This document shows, in pieces, positions 43,859-52,544 of a stretch of 64,000 nucleotides of DNA (position 1 is its first letter; each line of letters starts with the position of its first letter). The DNA lies in contig NZ_LT727810.1 in NCBI RefSeq assembly GCF_900162665.1, positions 155,067 to 219,066 of the forward strand. Reading direction: 5' to 3'. The position numbers and the translations under genes are program-made. The stretch comes from Oceanobacillus sojae. GTDB taxonomy: Bacteria > Bacillota > Bacilli > Bacillales > Amphibacillaceae. The notes below the pieces were generated by a model. The model was not told the origin of the DNA. It was given only the letters and a program-made list of their open reading frames with translations, and ran no database searches.

Positions 43859-44590
43859 CTATCTGATTGTTTTATTTTTATTTCTTCCAGATACGTTTAT
43901 ATGATACTCGTACTTATCTGATCGGCTGACCATCTCAACCATTTCAAATGGAGCTCCATTAGGTAAAAAAGTAGTCCTGGTTATATGCATAACAGCATCT
44001 TCAGGTGATATACCAAGTCTGGATGCTTCTAAATCTGTTGCTAACCGGGCTTTAATTTGTTCTGTTGCATCCTCCAAAACAATATCGTAATTTTTTTCAA
44101 GCTCTTCGTATAATGATTCTCTTGTAAACCCATTTTCTAAAAAACCCGGGATATACTTTTCACGTAAATAGTTAAACATGAGTGCGAGCGGTTCCCCATC
44201 AGCCAAACGGATTCTTTCTACGCATATGATTTTTTCATTCGGCTGTAAATTAAGCTTTCTTTTCATTTTTAAAGAAGGGCTTACCTCATAAATGTGTTGC
44301 TTGACAGTATCCGGTTTTTTTCCTTTTAAGTGCATTTCCTCTGTCCAGCTTGTGATACTGCCGGCATCCTGTACAATCTTTGTAGACTTAACGAATGTTC
44401 CTTTTCCTTGAATTTTTTCGACATACCCTTCAGTCACCAGGCTATCGATTGCTTTGCGGATTGTTATTCTGCTGACGTCATGCTTTTTTTCCAATTCTCC
44501 TTCTGTTGGCAGTAGATCACCTTCTTTCATATGATGATTAATCTCTTTTAAAATAGTTTGTTTTACTTGTTTATATAAAGGTGTTGGCAT
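43859..44590 (-). CDS. GntR/HutC-family regulator of module A
   Basis: A 243-residue repressor. The winged HTH lies at about 5-72 (PLYKQVKQTILKEIN, HDVSRITIRKAIDSLVTEGYVEKIQGKGTFV). A UTRA ligand domain covers about 95-235 (PSLKMKRKLNLQPNEKIICVERIRLADGEPLAL). The ATG at 44590 follows AAGGAG. It is the first gene of the module A operon, so it is autoregulated. Twin palindromes at the promoter are its likely operators. Confidence 0.9.
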   Translation of the reverse strand: MPTPLYKQVKQTILKEINHHMKEGDLLPTEGELEKKHDVSRITIRKAIDSLVTEGYVEKIQGKGTFVKSTKIVQDAGSITSWTEEMHLKGKKPDTVKQHIYEVSPSLKMKRKLNLQPNEKIICVERIRLADGEPLALMFNYLREKYIPGFLENGFTRESLYEELEKNYDIVLEDATEQIKARLATDLEASRLGISPEDAVMHITRTTFLPNGAPFEMVEMVSRSDKYEYHINVSGRNKNKTIR

Positions 44591-44610
44591 ATCTGCTCTC
44601 CTTTCTAAAT

Positions 44611-44621
44611 TCATTATAATC
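44611..44621. promoter_or_regulatory. operator half of the module A promoter
   Basis: TCATTATAATC is the exact reverse complement of GATTATAATGA at 44643-44653. The centres are 32 bp apart, three helix turns, which favours looping or cooperative binding of the GntR regulator. Each contains the palindrome ATTATAAT. Confidence 0.45.
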
Positions 44622-44642
44622 TTTATCGTATTTTTTGTTATT

Positions 44643-44653
44643 GATTATAATGA
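44643..44653. promoter_or_regulatory. second operator half overlapping -10
   Basis: GATTATAATGA overlaps the downstream edge of the -10 box and the start site of the module A promoter. It is the partner of the copy at 44611-44621. Confidence 0.45.
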
Positions 44654-44681
44654 ATATAACATGAGGATGACCTTTTGTAAA
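44653..44681 (-). promoter_or_regulatory. promoter of module A with cre
   Basis: On the minus strand TTTACA (44681-44676), 17 bp, TATATT (44658-44653). A cre-like site, TGTAAACGTTTTAT on the plus strand (44676-44689), overlaps the -35 box. Confidence 0.65.
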
Positions 44682-44689
44682 CGTTTTAT

Positions 44690-45115
44690 ATAAAATAAAT
44701 ATTTAAGATAGTAATTTTATTCAATTGAACAATTATTGGTAGATCAGATAAATCTTCTTGCTACGCTCAGTTCCATTTCATCAGCTAGTGAAGAAAGGAG
44801 ATACAGCCTGGAAGTGTTTACTCTATATAATATAATCAAGAAAAATTAGTAGAGGTAATATTGTAATATTATGTTCGAAGAGATAGAAAACGCATCATAC
44901 AAATTTTTGGCAGATACGAATCAATTAATGACAATGGAATATATTTCCTTGCTTTTACATGTGTTTTATAGGGCGAATAATGATAGATAGTTATTATTCT
45001 CATTCAGACGGGAGTTTCGGGTTGGAGCTTAGGATTTATGTTTACATCAATAATTTCGTGGTAAACAATTAGTATAAAGAAATTTCTTTTTAAAGCTATT
45101 AGGAGGTTGATGAAC
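44690..45115. other. intergenic region between module A and csbD
   Basis: AT-rich, without a supported gene. It ends with a possible sigma-B promoter for the CsbD-like gene. Confidence 0.4.
45040..45065 (+). promoter_or_regulatory. possible sigma-B promoter of the CsbD-like gene
   Basis: GTTTAC, 14 bp, GGTAAA resembles the general stress pattern GTTTAA-N12-14-GGGTAT and lies 50 bp before the start. CsbD genes are classical sigma-B targets. Confidence 0.35.
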
Positions 45116-45310
45116 ATGAGTGATGGATTTAAAGATAAAGTAAAAGGCGCAGGAGACAAAGTAAAAGGAGAAGCCAAAGAGGCATTTGGAAAAGTAACAG
45201 ATAATAAGAAAAAACAGGCAGAAGGTAAAGCCGATAAAGCCAAAGGTGCAGCGAAAGATAAAAAAGGTGATGTCAAGGATGCGCTAAATGACTCTGATGA
45301 ACAACGATAA
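45116..45310 (+). CDS. csbD: CsbD-family stress protein
   Basis: A 64-residue, very hydrophilic Lys/Gly/Asp-rich protein with the CsbD repeats DKVKGAGDKVKGEAKEAFGK and GKADKAKGAAKDKKGDVKD. The ATG at 45116 lies 9 bp after AGGAGG; an upstream ATG at 45110 is only 3 bp from it. CsbD proteins accumulate in general stress, with no defined activity. It stands alone between the two PTS modules. Confidence 0.9.
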   Translation: MSDGFKDKVKGAGDKVKGEAKEAFGKVTDNKKKQAEGKADKAKGAAKDKKGDVKDALNDSDEQR

Positions 45311-45340
45311 ATAAAAATAAGCTCTCACTTCGGGTTTGAT

Positions 45341-45403
45341 ACGCTCTCTTTATAGTGGGACAGGGAATCATAAAAAATTCTCTGTCTATTATAAAGGGAG
45401 CGT
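45341..45403 (+). terminator. long hairpin after csbD
   Basis: ACGCTCTCTTTATA pairs with TATAAAGGGAGCGT, and inner segments (GACAG/CTGTC, GAAT/ATTC) pair too. It is stable and lies 30 bp after the stop, with a short T-rich tail. Confidence 0.6.
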
Positions 45404-45409
45404 TTATTA

Positions 45410-45478
45410 TGTCTAAAAGAACAACTAAGAGTATGCTGAAGAAGCAATATGGAAAAGGCGTGTCCTATTGCTTCTGAA
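45410..45478 (+). CDS. possible 22-codon peptide or decayed gene start
   Basis: ATG with GGGAG 9 bp upstream opens a frame of 22 codons (MSKRTTKSMLKKQYGKG...) and then stops. It may be the relic of a larger gene, since the sequence after it resembles no neighbour. Low support. Confidence 0.2.
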
Positions 45479-45533
45479 AAATGCCTTAGAACTTCCGCCC
45501 ATTTTTACAAAATTCCCTGTGGTTCATTTGGTC

Positions 45534-45562
45534 TTACTGTAATAATAAGTTCTTACTATAAT
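45534..45562 (+). promoter_or_regulatory. promoter of the module B activator
   Basis: TTACTG, 17 bp, TATAAT, about 50 bp before the activator gene. Confidence 0.5.
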
Positions 45563-45613
45563 AAAGATAACGGCACATACTAATTTTAAAAGGCAGATTG
45601 GAGGTGTCGAATA

Positions 45614-47740
45614 ATGGATCAGCGCAGTATGGCGGTTTTAAATCAGTTATTGAAACAGAATGGATACATTACTATTCAGAAACTTGCAGCAATGTTAAAT
45701 GTATCACGACGTACCATTTATAGTGATCTCGATAAGATCAATGATTGGTTGAGCGAAAATCATCTTGGTGCAGTGAAACAAGTGAGAGGGCAAGGCCTAT
45801 ATATAGAAAAAGAAGCGAAAAAGGAAATTCTGGCCAATTTTACTGCACCTGAAGTAATGTATTATGAATTCTCTGCTGAAGAAAGACAGGCATGGATTTA
45901 TCTTCATCTGACTGGAGGAGATAAGGCATATTTTCTGGAGGATATTCGGGAGCTTTTTCAAGTGAGCAGAAATACCGCATTAGAGGATATAAGAAAATTA
46001 AAGGACAAACTAGTAACGTACCAACTGCACTTATATCCGCAACGCAAAGCCGGTTACACTTTAGAAGGAAATGAAAACGATATCAGGAGAGTGCTGATTC
46101 ACTGTTTATCTATAGTTATACCAAAAGAAGGATGGTATAACTATCTAACCAATTTATTTAATACACCAATAAACACTGGAAATCAGGCGTATAAACCTTA
46201 CTCTATATTCAATCTTTCGTGGATGCAGTTGTTAAATCAATTGTTAAATGAGTATGAAAAGCAATTTATGGTTGAACTTACGGATGAAGTGTTAACGAAT
46301 ATTGTTGTCTGGTTCCATTTCTTTTTGAAACGGATTGCAAAAGAAGAATCTGTTGAAGTGGATGTTGTTGAAAAAGAAGTTATCCAAGCAACGGATGAAT
46401 ATAGAGGAATAAGTGCGTTATGTCATAATTTATCAGCAGCCTTAAAGATAGAGATACCTTTAGATGAACAATTTTATTTTTCGAAATACCTCCTTGGTGC
46501 CAAAGTGAATTACAACTTTAGTCCACAGTTTAAAAGTGGGGAAATGAACACATTGCTTCAAGTAGTAAAAAAGATGATTCGTGATTTTCAATTGTATGCT
46601 GCGATTGAGTTTCGTGATTCTGAACAAATGATTCAAAATTTACTTCTGCATGTGAAGCCGGCTTTCTATCGCATGAAATATGGAATTGAGATTGAAAATA
46701 CTTTGTGTGATTCGGTTAAACGAAATTATCCGGAAGTTTTCCATTTGACAAAAAAAGTTGTGCACCATTTCGAAAATGTAATTGGTCAGCCAATCAATGA
46801 AAATGAAATAGCTTTTCTTGCCATGCATTTTGGCGGCTGGCTTCGTAAGGAAGGAGTTCAGCTGGAGAAAACCCGGACAAGGATGCTTATCGTCTGTACG
46901 AATGGACTGGGAACATCGAGACTGCTGGAGAGTCAGCTTGAAGGATTGTTCTCTGATGTGGAGATGATTGGTGTTACCTCATTAAGAGAATATGAAAAAA
47001 TGAATTTAGAAGCAGATTTTATCGTTTCAACTATTCCTCTTCCCAATCGTGGTATTCCAGTATTTGTCGTTGATCCGGTTTTGGACAACAAGGAAAAGGA
47101 GCAGCTATTAAAAAGAGTAAATAGTTTGTTCAATTGTTCACAGGGCAATCAGATTTATTCTGTTGAGACACTTATGGACATTGTAAGAAAATATGCGGTT
47201 ATTGAGCATAATGAATTACTTTCTGAAGAGATTCGAAGTTATCTTTATTCGCCTTTTCATACCGGAAGTAAAACAGAAAAGCCCGATTTAATGGAACTGT
47301 TGCCTCCTGACAGAATGGTATTGAAAAAACAGGCTCAAGGATGGGAGGATGCGATTAAAATCGCTTCTGAGCCATTGCTGAAGCAAGGATATATTAAAGA
47401 AAACTATCTATATAAGATGATTGAAAATGTGCATCAATCAGGTCCTTATATTGTAATATCTGATCAATTTGCACTTCCTCATGCCAATCCGGATGACGGT
47501 GTGATTACAACAGGGATGAGTATGCTTCATCTGGAAGAACCAGTAGATATGTTAGGGAAACCGGCAGCAATTATCGTCATATTGGCTTCCAAAGATAACG
47601 AACAGCATTTAAAAGCCTTATCACAGTTAACAAAGCTGTTTTCCAATAAAGAGATAAAGAAAGAAATTATAGCAACCAGAGATAAACAGGCTATCGTGGA
47701 TTGGATACAGCGCTATTCAACGGAAGCCAATCAGCAGTAA
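45614..47740 (+). CDS. PRD-containing transcriptional activator with EIIB and EIIA domains (module B)
   Basis: A 708-residue MtlR/LicR-type regulator. The order is HTH_11 (about 1-60; KLAAMLNVSRRTIYSDLDKIN), a second HTH (about 95-150), two PRDs (about 190-300 and 310-415; FLAMHFGGW), an EIIB-like domain (about 420-510; IVCTNGLGTSRLLE, with Cys) and an EIIA domain (about 560-705; FALPHANPDDG, with His). PTS phosphorylation of these sites sets its activity. It stands at the head of module B and should activate it. Ribosome site GGAGG. Confidence 0.92.
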   Translation: MDQRSMAVLNQLLKQNGYITIQKLAAMLNVSRRTIYSDLDKINDWLSENHLGAVKQVRGQGLYIEKEAKKEILANFTAPEVMYYEFSAEERQAWIYLHLTGGDKAYFLEDIRELFQVSRNTALEDIRKLKDKLVTYQLHLYPQRKAGYTLEGNENDIRRVLIHCLSIVIPKEGWYNYLTNLFNTPINTGNQAYKPYSIFNLSWMQLLNQLLNEYEKQFMVELTDEVLTNIVVWFHFFLKRIAKEESVEVDVVEKEVIQATDEYRGISALCHNLSAALKIEIPLDEQFYFSKYLLGAKVNYNFSPQFKSGEMNTLLQVVKKMIRDFQLYAAIEFRDSEQMIQNLLLHVKPAFYRMKYGIEIENTLCDSVKRNYPEVFHLTKKVVHHFENVIGQPINENEIAFLAMHFGGWLRKEGVQLEKTRTRMLIVCTNGLGTSRLLESQLEGLFSDVEMIGVTSLREYEKMNLEADFIVSTIPLPNRGIPVFVVDPVLDNKEKEQLLKRVNSLFNCSQGNQIYSVETLMDIVRKYAVIEHNELLSEEIRSYLYSPFHTGSKTEKPDLMELLPPDRMVLKKQAQGWEDAIKIASEPLLKQGYIKENYLYKMIENVHQSGPYIVISDQFALPHANPDDGVITTGMSMLHLEEPVDMLGKPAAIIVILASKDNEQHLKALSQLTKLFSNKEIKKEIIATRDKQAIVDWIQRYSTEANQQ

Positions 47741-47761
47741 AGGGCAGGTGGTTAATAGATT

Positions 47762-48202
47762 ATGAAGTTTTTAGAAGAAAGTATCGTAAAGTTTGGTGTG
47801 GAGGTTTCTAATGCTTATGAAGCGATTGAAGCTGCTGGTGACCTCTTAGCAGAGGATGAGCTTATAGAGGGATCATATATTGAAGCAATGAAAAATGCGT
47901 ATAAAGAAAACGGACCATATTTTGTTTTGGCACCCCACATTGCTATTCCGCATGCAAGGCCGGAGGATGGGGTAAAGGAAGCATCTGTCTCCCTGGTGCA
48001 ATTAAAGAATCCTATAGAATTTGGACATTCATCCAATGATCCGGTCCGTCTTGTATTTGGTTTAGGCGCATCATCCAGTGACGAGCATTTAACACTGCTC
48101 CGGAAGCTTACAATGCTTCTTAACGATCCTGTAAATATAGAAAAATTAACACATGCAACAACGTATGAAGAAATAAAAAATATAGTGGAAATGGAGCGAT
48201 GA
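47762..48202 (+). CDS. PTS EIIA, mannitol/ascorbate type (module B)
   Basis: A 146-residue EIIA. The active His is in APHIAIPHARPEDG. It is a paralogue of the module A EIIA at 43413. It lies 21 bp after the activator gene and abuts the EIIB gene, and it phosphorylates the EIIB partner. Confidence 0.9.
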   Translation: MKFLEESIVKFGVEVSNAYEAIEAAGDLLAEDELIEGSYIEAMKNAYKENGPYFVLAPHIAIPHARPEDGVKEASVSLVQLKNPIEFGHSSNDPVRLVFGLGASSSDEHLTLLRKLTMLLNDPVNIEKLTHATTYEEIKNIVEMER

Positions 48203-48478
48203 ATGATGATAAAGGTATTAGCAGTTTGTGGATTAGGCCAGGGAACAAGTCTGATTTTAAAAATGAATGTAGAGCAGGCATTAGCAGATAGAGGAATCAG
48301 TGCTGACGTGGAACATACGGATGTTTCTTCCGCATCCAATATGGGAGCGGATTATATCATTACCGGCAATGAATTGGCAGAGAGTTTGACAGATCATCAG
48401 GCAAAAATTCTTATTGTTAATAACTATTTTGACATGGATGAAATCAATAAAGTAATAGATGAAAATCTGGTGAATTAA
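48203..48478 (+). CDS. PTS EIIB, ascorbate type (module B)
   Basis: A 91-residue EIIB. The phosphorylated Cys is in LAVCGLGQGTSLIL. Two adjacent ATGs (48203 and 48206) are possible starts, and both are near GGAG. It is a paralogue of 43117-43401. Confidence 0.9.
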   Translation: MMIKVLAVCGLGQGTSLILKMNVEQALADRGISADVEHTDVSSASNMGADYIITGNELAESLTDHQAKILIVNNYFDMDEINKVIDENLVN

Positions 48479-48498
48479 ACAAATAGGAGGGGATTACA

Positions 48499-49794
48499 AT
48501 GGACGTAATTTTCTGGATTGCCACAAATATTTTTGGACAGGCAGCAATGTTGCTGGGCTTTATCGTTCTTTTAGGATTACTTTTACAGAAAAAAAGCACC
48601 AGTCAGGTAATTAGCGGCACATTTAAAGCTATCATTGGATTTTTGATTATCTCCGCTGGAGCAGGCGTCATTACCGGTGCTTTGACAGTGTTTGAACCGC
48701 TGTGGAAAGAAGTATTTAATTTATCAGAAGAGCCGCTTGGAAGCTTTATGGGGCAGGAAGTGTTTAATGCAAGGTATGGAAGTGCGGTTACTTTGGCAAT
48801 GACACTAGGCTTTGTAATAAATGTTCTCTTAGCCAGATTTACGAAGCTGAAATACATTTATTTGACTGGCCATATGATGTTTTGGACGACGACCATTTTC
48901 GCAGGAATTGTGATTCAAACAGTTGGAGATGTTTCCTTTATTAAGCTGGTCATCTTCCTGGCGATTATTATGGGATTATACTGGACCATTCAGCCTGCAT
49001 TAACACAGCCATTCATGCGGAAAATTATGGGCAACGATAATATTGCCCTCGGTCATACGTCTGCTTCTGTTTCTTTATTAAGTGCTTTAGCAGGTAAGTA
49101 TCTTGGTAACAAAGAAAATGACTCTGAAAAAATTAAACTGCCAAAAGGACTGGAGTTTTTAAGAGATTCAAATGTTATCACAGCGTTGACAATGGGACTG
49201 TTATTTTTAGTCGGAGCAATTATTATTTCGTTTAAAGATACACCGGGAGCACAAGAACTGGTGGCAGCTGCTGGAGAACAGAACTTTATTGTATATGCAA
49301 TTATTCAATCCTTCACATTTGCAGCAGGTATTGCGGTTGTTCTTTTAGGGGTACGTATGTTTATCGGGGAAATGGTTCCTGCTTTTAAAGGGATCGCAAC
49401 TAAAATTGTGCCGGGAGCAAAGCCTGCATTGGATAGTCCGGTTGTGTTTCCCTTTGCACCGAATGCCGTTATTTTAGGGTTCCTTGGAGCGTTTGTCGGA
49501 GCTTTAATCTGGTTAGTTGTTTTAGGGAATACCGTTAGTTATGTATTCGTACCGACAATGATTGTGTTGTTCTTTCACTCTGCAACTGCCGGCGTATTCG
49601 GAAATGCAACAGGTGGTGTCAGAGGAGCTGTCATGGGCGGATTTATTACTGCTACAGTCGTTGCATGGGGACAATTTATCATGGTGAAAATGCTTTTACC
49701 AGGTACTGTTCCAGATACGGCCATGTGGGCAGCTGATTCAGATATGTTTATATTGGGGCCGATTATTCGGCTTTTAGCACAGCTACTCTTCTAA
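48499..49794 (+). CDS. PTS EIIC, ascorbate/UlaA family (module B)
   Basis: A 431-residue permease with about 11 spans, sharing with module A the motifs YLTGHMMFWTTTIFAG, LLGVRMFIGEMVPAFKG and KIVPGAKPALDSPV. AGGAGG precedes its start. With the EIIA/EIIB genes before it, it completes the second Ula-type importer of the window. Confidence 0.92.
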   Translation: MDVIFWIATNIFGQAAMLLGFIVLLGLLLQKKSTSQVISGTFKAIIGFLIISAGAGVITGALTVFEPLWKEVFNLSEEPLGSFMGQEVFNARYGSAVTLAMTLGFVINVLLARFTKLKYIYLTGHMMFWTTTIFAGIVIQTVGDVSFIKLVIFLAIIMGLYWTIQPALTQPFMRKIMGNDNIALGHTSASVSLLSALAGKYLGNKENDSEKIKLPKGLEFLRDSNVITALTMGLLFLVGAIIISFKDTPGAQELVAAAGEQNFIVYAIIQSFTFAAGIAVVLLGVRMFIGEMVPAFKGIATKIVPGAKPALDSPVVFPFAPNAVILGFLGAFVGALIWLVVLGNTVSYVFVPTMIVLFFHSATAGVFGNATGGVRGAVMGGFITATVVAWGQFIMVKMLLPGTVPDTAMWAADSDMFILGPIIRLLAQLLF

Positions 49795-49842
49795 AATAAA
49801 GGGATATATTTTAACAAAAAATGATTAACTGGAGTGATTCCA

Positions 49843-50835
49843 ATGAGTTTTATCAGAACATTGCATGGCGATATAGACCCATCAACATTAGGATTTACCT
49901 ATTCACATGAACATATCGTTTGTCGGCCGCCATACTGGGTCGAGCAGAAAAAGGATGATTTGCTTCTGGATGATAAAGAGAAGTCAAAACTGGATGTCCT
50001 GGATTTTCAAAAGCTTGGCGGAAAGGCAATTGTGGATGCGACTGCTGTAGATTATGGACGTGATATTCAAGCAGTGAAGGAAATTGCGGAAGAGACAGGG
50101 ATTACGATTATTGGTACAGCTGGATTTAATAAAAGCTTTCTCTGGGATGCGTCAATACCAGAGCATGTTAAAAAAGTGACCGGGGATTATGCGACGTATT
50201 ATCAATGGATTGATGCAAAATCGGTTAATGAGCTGGCTGATTTTGTCATTCGTGAAATAGAAGAAGGATTAGAAGGTACTGGAATAAGAGGCGGACAGGT
50301 AAAATTTGGTACCGGCTATAACCGAATAACACCTTTAGAAGAAAAAACATTGCGCGCAGTAGCGATTGCGCACCATGAAACAAAAGCCCCGATGCATTCC
50401 CATACAGAAGCCGGAACGATGGGACTCGAACAAATAGAACTGCTGCAAAAGGAAAACGTTAATCTGGAATATATGAGCTTTGGACATATGGATCGTAATC
50501 CGGACCCTTACTATCATGAGCAAATTGCACAAACAGGTGCATATCTTTCCTTTGATGGCATTTCAAAAATTAAATATGCTCCGGAAAGTACACGTATTCA
50601 ATGTATATTGGATCTGGTTAAAAAAGGGTATGAAGATCAGATTCTCGTCAGTGGGGATACAGCAAGAAAGTCCTATTACAAGCATTATGACTATGGGTTA
50701 GGACTGGAATATATCATTGGGAAATGGGTGCCGCGCTTTATTGATGAGGCATATAAAAACGGATTTGATGGTGAGAAATTAATCGATAAGTTCTTTATTC
50801 AAAATCCGGCCCGCTGCTTTACATTTAAAAAATAG
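49843..50835 (+). CDS. phosphotriesterase-like lactonase (module B)
   Basis: A 330-residue enzyme of the PTE/phosphosugar-lactonase branch. Metal ligands are in FTYSHEHIV (HxH), MSFGHMDRN (His) and LVSGDTARK (Asp), with RGGQVKFGTGYN carrying the likely bridging Lys. The start ATG at 49843 follows GGAGTG; a GTG inside that site is rejected. It resembles the module A copy throughout, but it has an insert of about 20 residues around 90-120 and an intact VKFGTGYN segment. Confidence 0.88.
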   Translation: MSFIRTLHGDIDPSTLGFTYSHEHIVCRPPYWVEQKKDDLLLDDKEKSKLDVLDFQKLGGKAIVDATAVDYGRDIQAVKEIAEETGITIIGTAGFNKSFLWDASIPEHVKKVTGDYATYYQWIDAKSVNELADFVIREIEEGLEGTGIRGGQVKFGTGYNRITPLEEKTLRAVAIAHHETKAPMHSHTEAGTMGLEQIELLQKENVNLEYMSFGHMDRNPDPYYHEQIAQTGAYLSFDGISKIKYAPESTRIQCILDLVKKGYEDQILVSGDTARKSYYKHYDYGLGLEYIIGKWVPRFIDEAYKNGFDGEKLIDKFFIQNPARCFTFKK

Positions 50836-50892
50836 AGTGTTGTAAACCATTTAAACTTTAAAGTGATAGATGAAAATTCAGGAGATGAAAAA

Positions 50893-51639
50893 ATGGAATT
50901 CCAATATGAAAATTCATTTGAGGTAAAGGAGAAAATTAATCAATCTAAAATTGCTATTTTACCAATTGGTGCAGTAGAGGCACACGGACCACACTTACCG
51001 CTTGGAACAGATAATATTCTTGCAGAACGTTTGTCACAAAAAATAGCGGAACGTGTGAACGGACTGGTACTGCCTACTTTACCTTATGGTCAGGTGTGGA
51101 GTCTGCGTGATTTTCCGGGGAGTATTAATATAAGTAATCGCTCCCTTATCGCATTTCTGGTTGATATCGGAGAAAGTCTGTATAAACAAGGATTTAAAAC
51201 ATTTGCCATGGTGAATGGGCACTTGGGAAATCAGACTGCTTTAAAAGAGGCAGCCCGTGAATTATATGAATCTTGTCCGGAGTTACGTGTATTCTATTTC
51301 TTTTATCCAGGCATGAATAAAGCTGCAGCTGAAATTCGTGATAAAAATGCTTCTCACAATACCTATTTCCATGCCGATGAGATAGAAACATCTTACATGC
51401 TTTATCTGGCGCCCGAATTCGTAAATATGGATAAAGCTCCTGCCGATACACCTGATATACCAATGTATGCTGATGCTACACCTACACCATGGGAGGATTT
51501 CACAGAGTCAGCGGTGTTAGGAGATGCCAGTCTTGCAACGGAGGAAAAGGGGAAATATATTATCGATATAGCTTTAGAAAATATAATCAGTATTATGGAA
51601 AGTTTAGGAGCGATAAAGCGGAAGGGAGGATTATCATGA
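50893..51639 (+). CDS. creatininase-family amidohydrolase (module B)
   Basis: A 248-residue hydrolase. The metal-binding motif is ILPIGAVEAHGPHLPLGTDN, and FAMVNGHLGNQTAL and HADEIETSYMLYL follow. The ATG at 50893 is preferred by GGAG spacing. Its stop overlaps the ATG of the SIS gene (ATGA). It is a paralogue of 39556-40287. Confidence 0.87.
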   Translation: MEFQYENSFEVKEKINQSKIAILPIGAVEAHGPHLPLGTDNILAERLSQKIAERVNGLVLPTLPYGQVWSLRDFPGSINISNRSLIAFLVDIGESLYKQGFKTFAMVNGHLGNQTALKEAARELYESCPELRVFYFFYPGMNKAAAEIRDKNASHNTYFHADEIETSYMLYLAPEFVNMDKAPADTPDIPMYADATPTPWEDFTESAVLGDASLATEEKGKYIIDIALENIISIMESLGAIKRKGGLS

Positions 51640-52364
51640 TCCATCAGTATTTTAATCAAATTACAGATTTACTGAAAACAGTAGAAAAAGAAGAAAAGAA
51701 GGCAATGGCAGACGCAGCCCAAAAAGTTGCAGAGGCTATTCAAAATGGTGGAATTATTCATTTGTTCGGCTGCGGGCATTCGCATATTTTAACGGAGGAA
51801 GTCTATTATCGTGCGGGTGGACTGGTACCAATCCATCCTATTTTTCATGAGCCGCTGATGCTTCATGAAGGTGCTGTCCGCTCATCAGACTTGGAAAGAA
51901 AAAATGATTACGCCAAGGTTTTTATGGAGGAGCAGGATATCCGTCCAGAGGATATTGTCATTATTCTTTCCACTTCTGGAAGAAACCCTGTACCGGTTGA
52001 CGCAGCAAAAATGGCTAAAGATAAAGGTGCTTTTGTAATCGGTATTACTTCCATTGCATATTCATCCAGTCAGCCATCACGTCATGACAGCGGGGAGTAT
52101 CTGTATGATGCAGTGGACTTAGTTATTGATAATCATGCACCAATCGGAGATGCACTTCTGTCACATGAAAAAGTAAAAATAAAATTCTCACCTAGCTCTA
52201 CTGTAATTGGTGCGGCTATATTAAATGCTGTTTTTGCAGCGTCTATCAAGCAGATGGCAGAAAACAATTATGAACCTCCTATTTTCTTAAGTGGAAACCT
52301 GGAAGGCTCGGATGAGCACAATCAAGTTCTGATTGACAGATATAGAGAACGGGTAAACCTTTAA
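51636..52364 (+). CDS. SIS-domain protein, probable phosphosugar isomerase/binding protein
   Basis: A 242-residue SIS protein. It has GIIHLFGCGHSHILTEEVYYRAGG and VIILSTSGRNPVPVDAAKMAK, the two loops that hold phosphosugars. The ATG at 51636 is used because it overlaps the creatininase stop and follows GGGAGG. In module B it stands where module A has an aldolase. It belongs to the family annotated as sugar isomerase-domain proteins. The substrate is probably the ring-opened phosphosugar. Confidence 0.85.
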   Translation: MIHQYFNQITDLLKTVEKEEKKAMADAAQKVAEAIQNGGIIHLFGCGHSHILTEEVYYRAGGLVPIHPIFHEPLMLHEGAVRSSDLERKNDYAKVFMEEQDIRPEDIVIILSTSGRNPVPVDAAKMAKDKGAFVIGITSIAYSSSQPSRHDSGEYLYDAVDLVIDNHAPIGDALLSHEKVKIKFSPSSTVIGAAILNAVFAASIKQMAENNYEPPIFLSGNLEGSDEHNQVLIDRYRERVNL

Positions 52365-52375
52365 AAAACATATTT

Positions 52376-52429
52376 CCTTTATATTGGATTCAGCTAGAGA
52401 TTCCGGCTGTTCAATATAAAGGATTTTTT
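52376..52429 (+). terminator. terminator of module B
   Basis: CCTTTATATTG / CAATATAAAGG with a further internal CAGC/GGCTG pairing, followed by a T run. Confidence 0.85.
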
Positions 52430-52544
52430 AATATCTAAAAAGCTTTGGAAATCGAAAATTAGTATTGTTTCTTATTATTAGATAAAATAAATACAACACT
52501 AACGGCTTATTTTATATTAAACAATACATAAGGAGACTTTAAGC

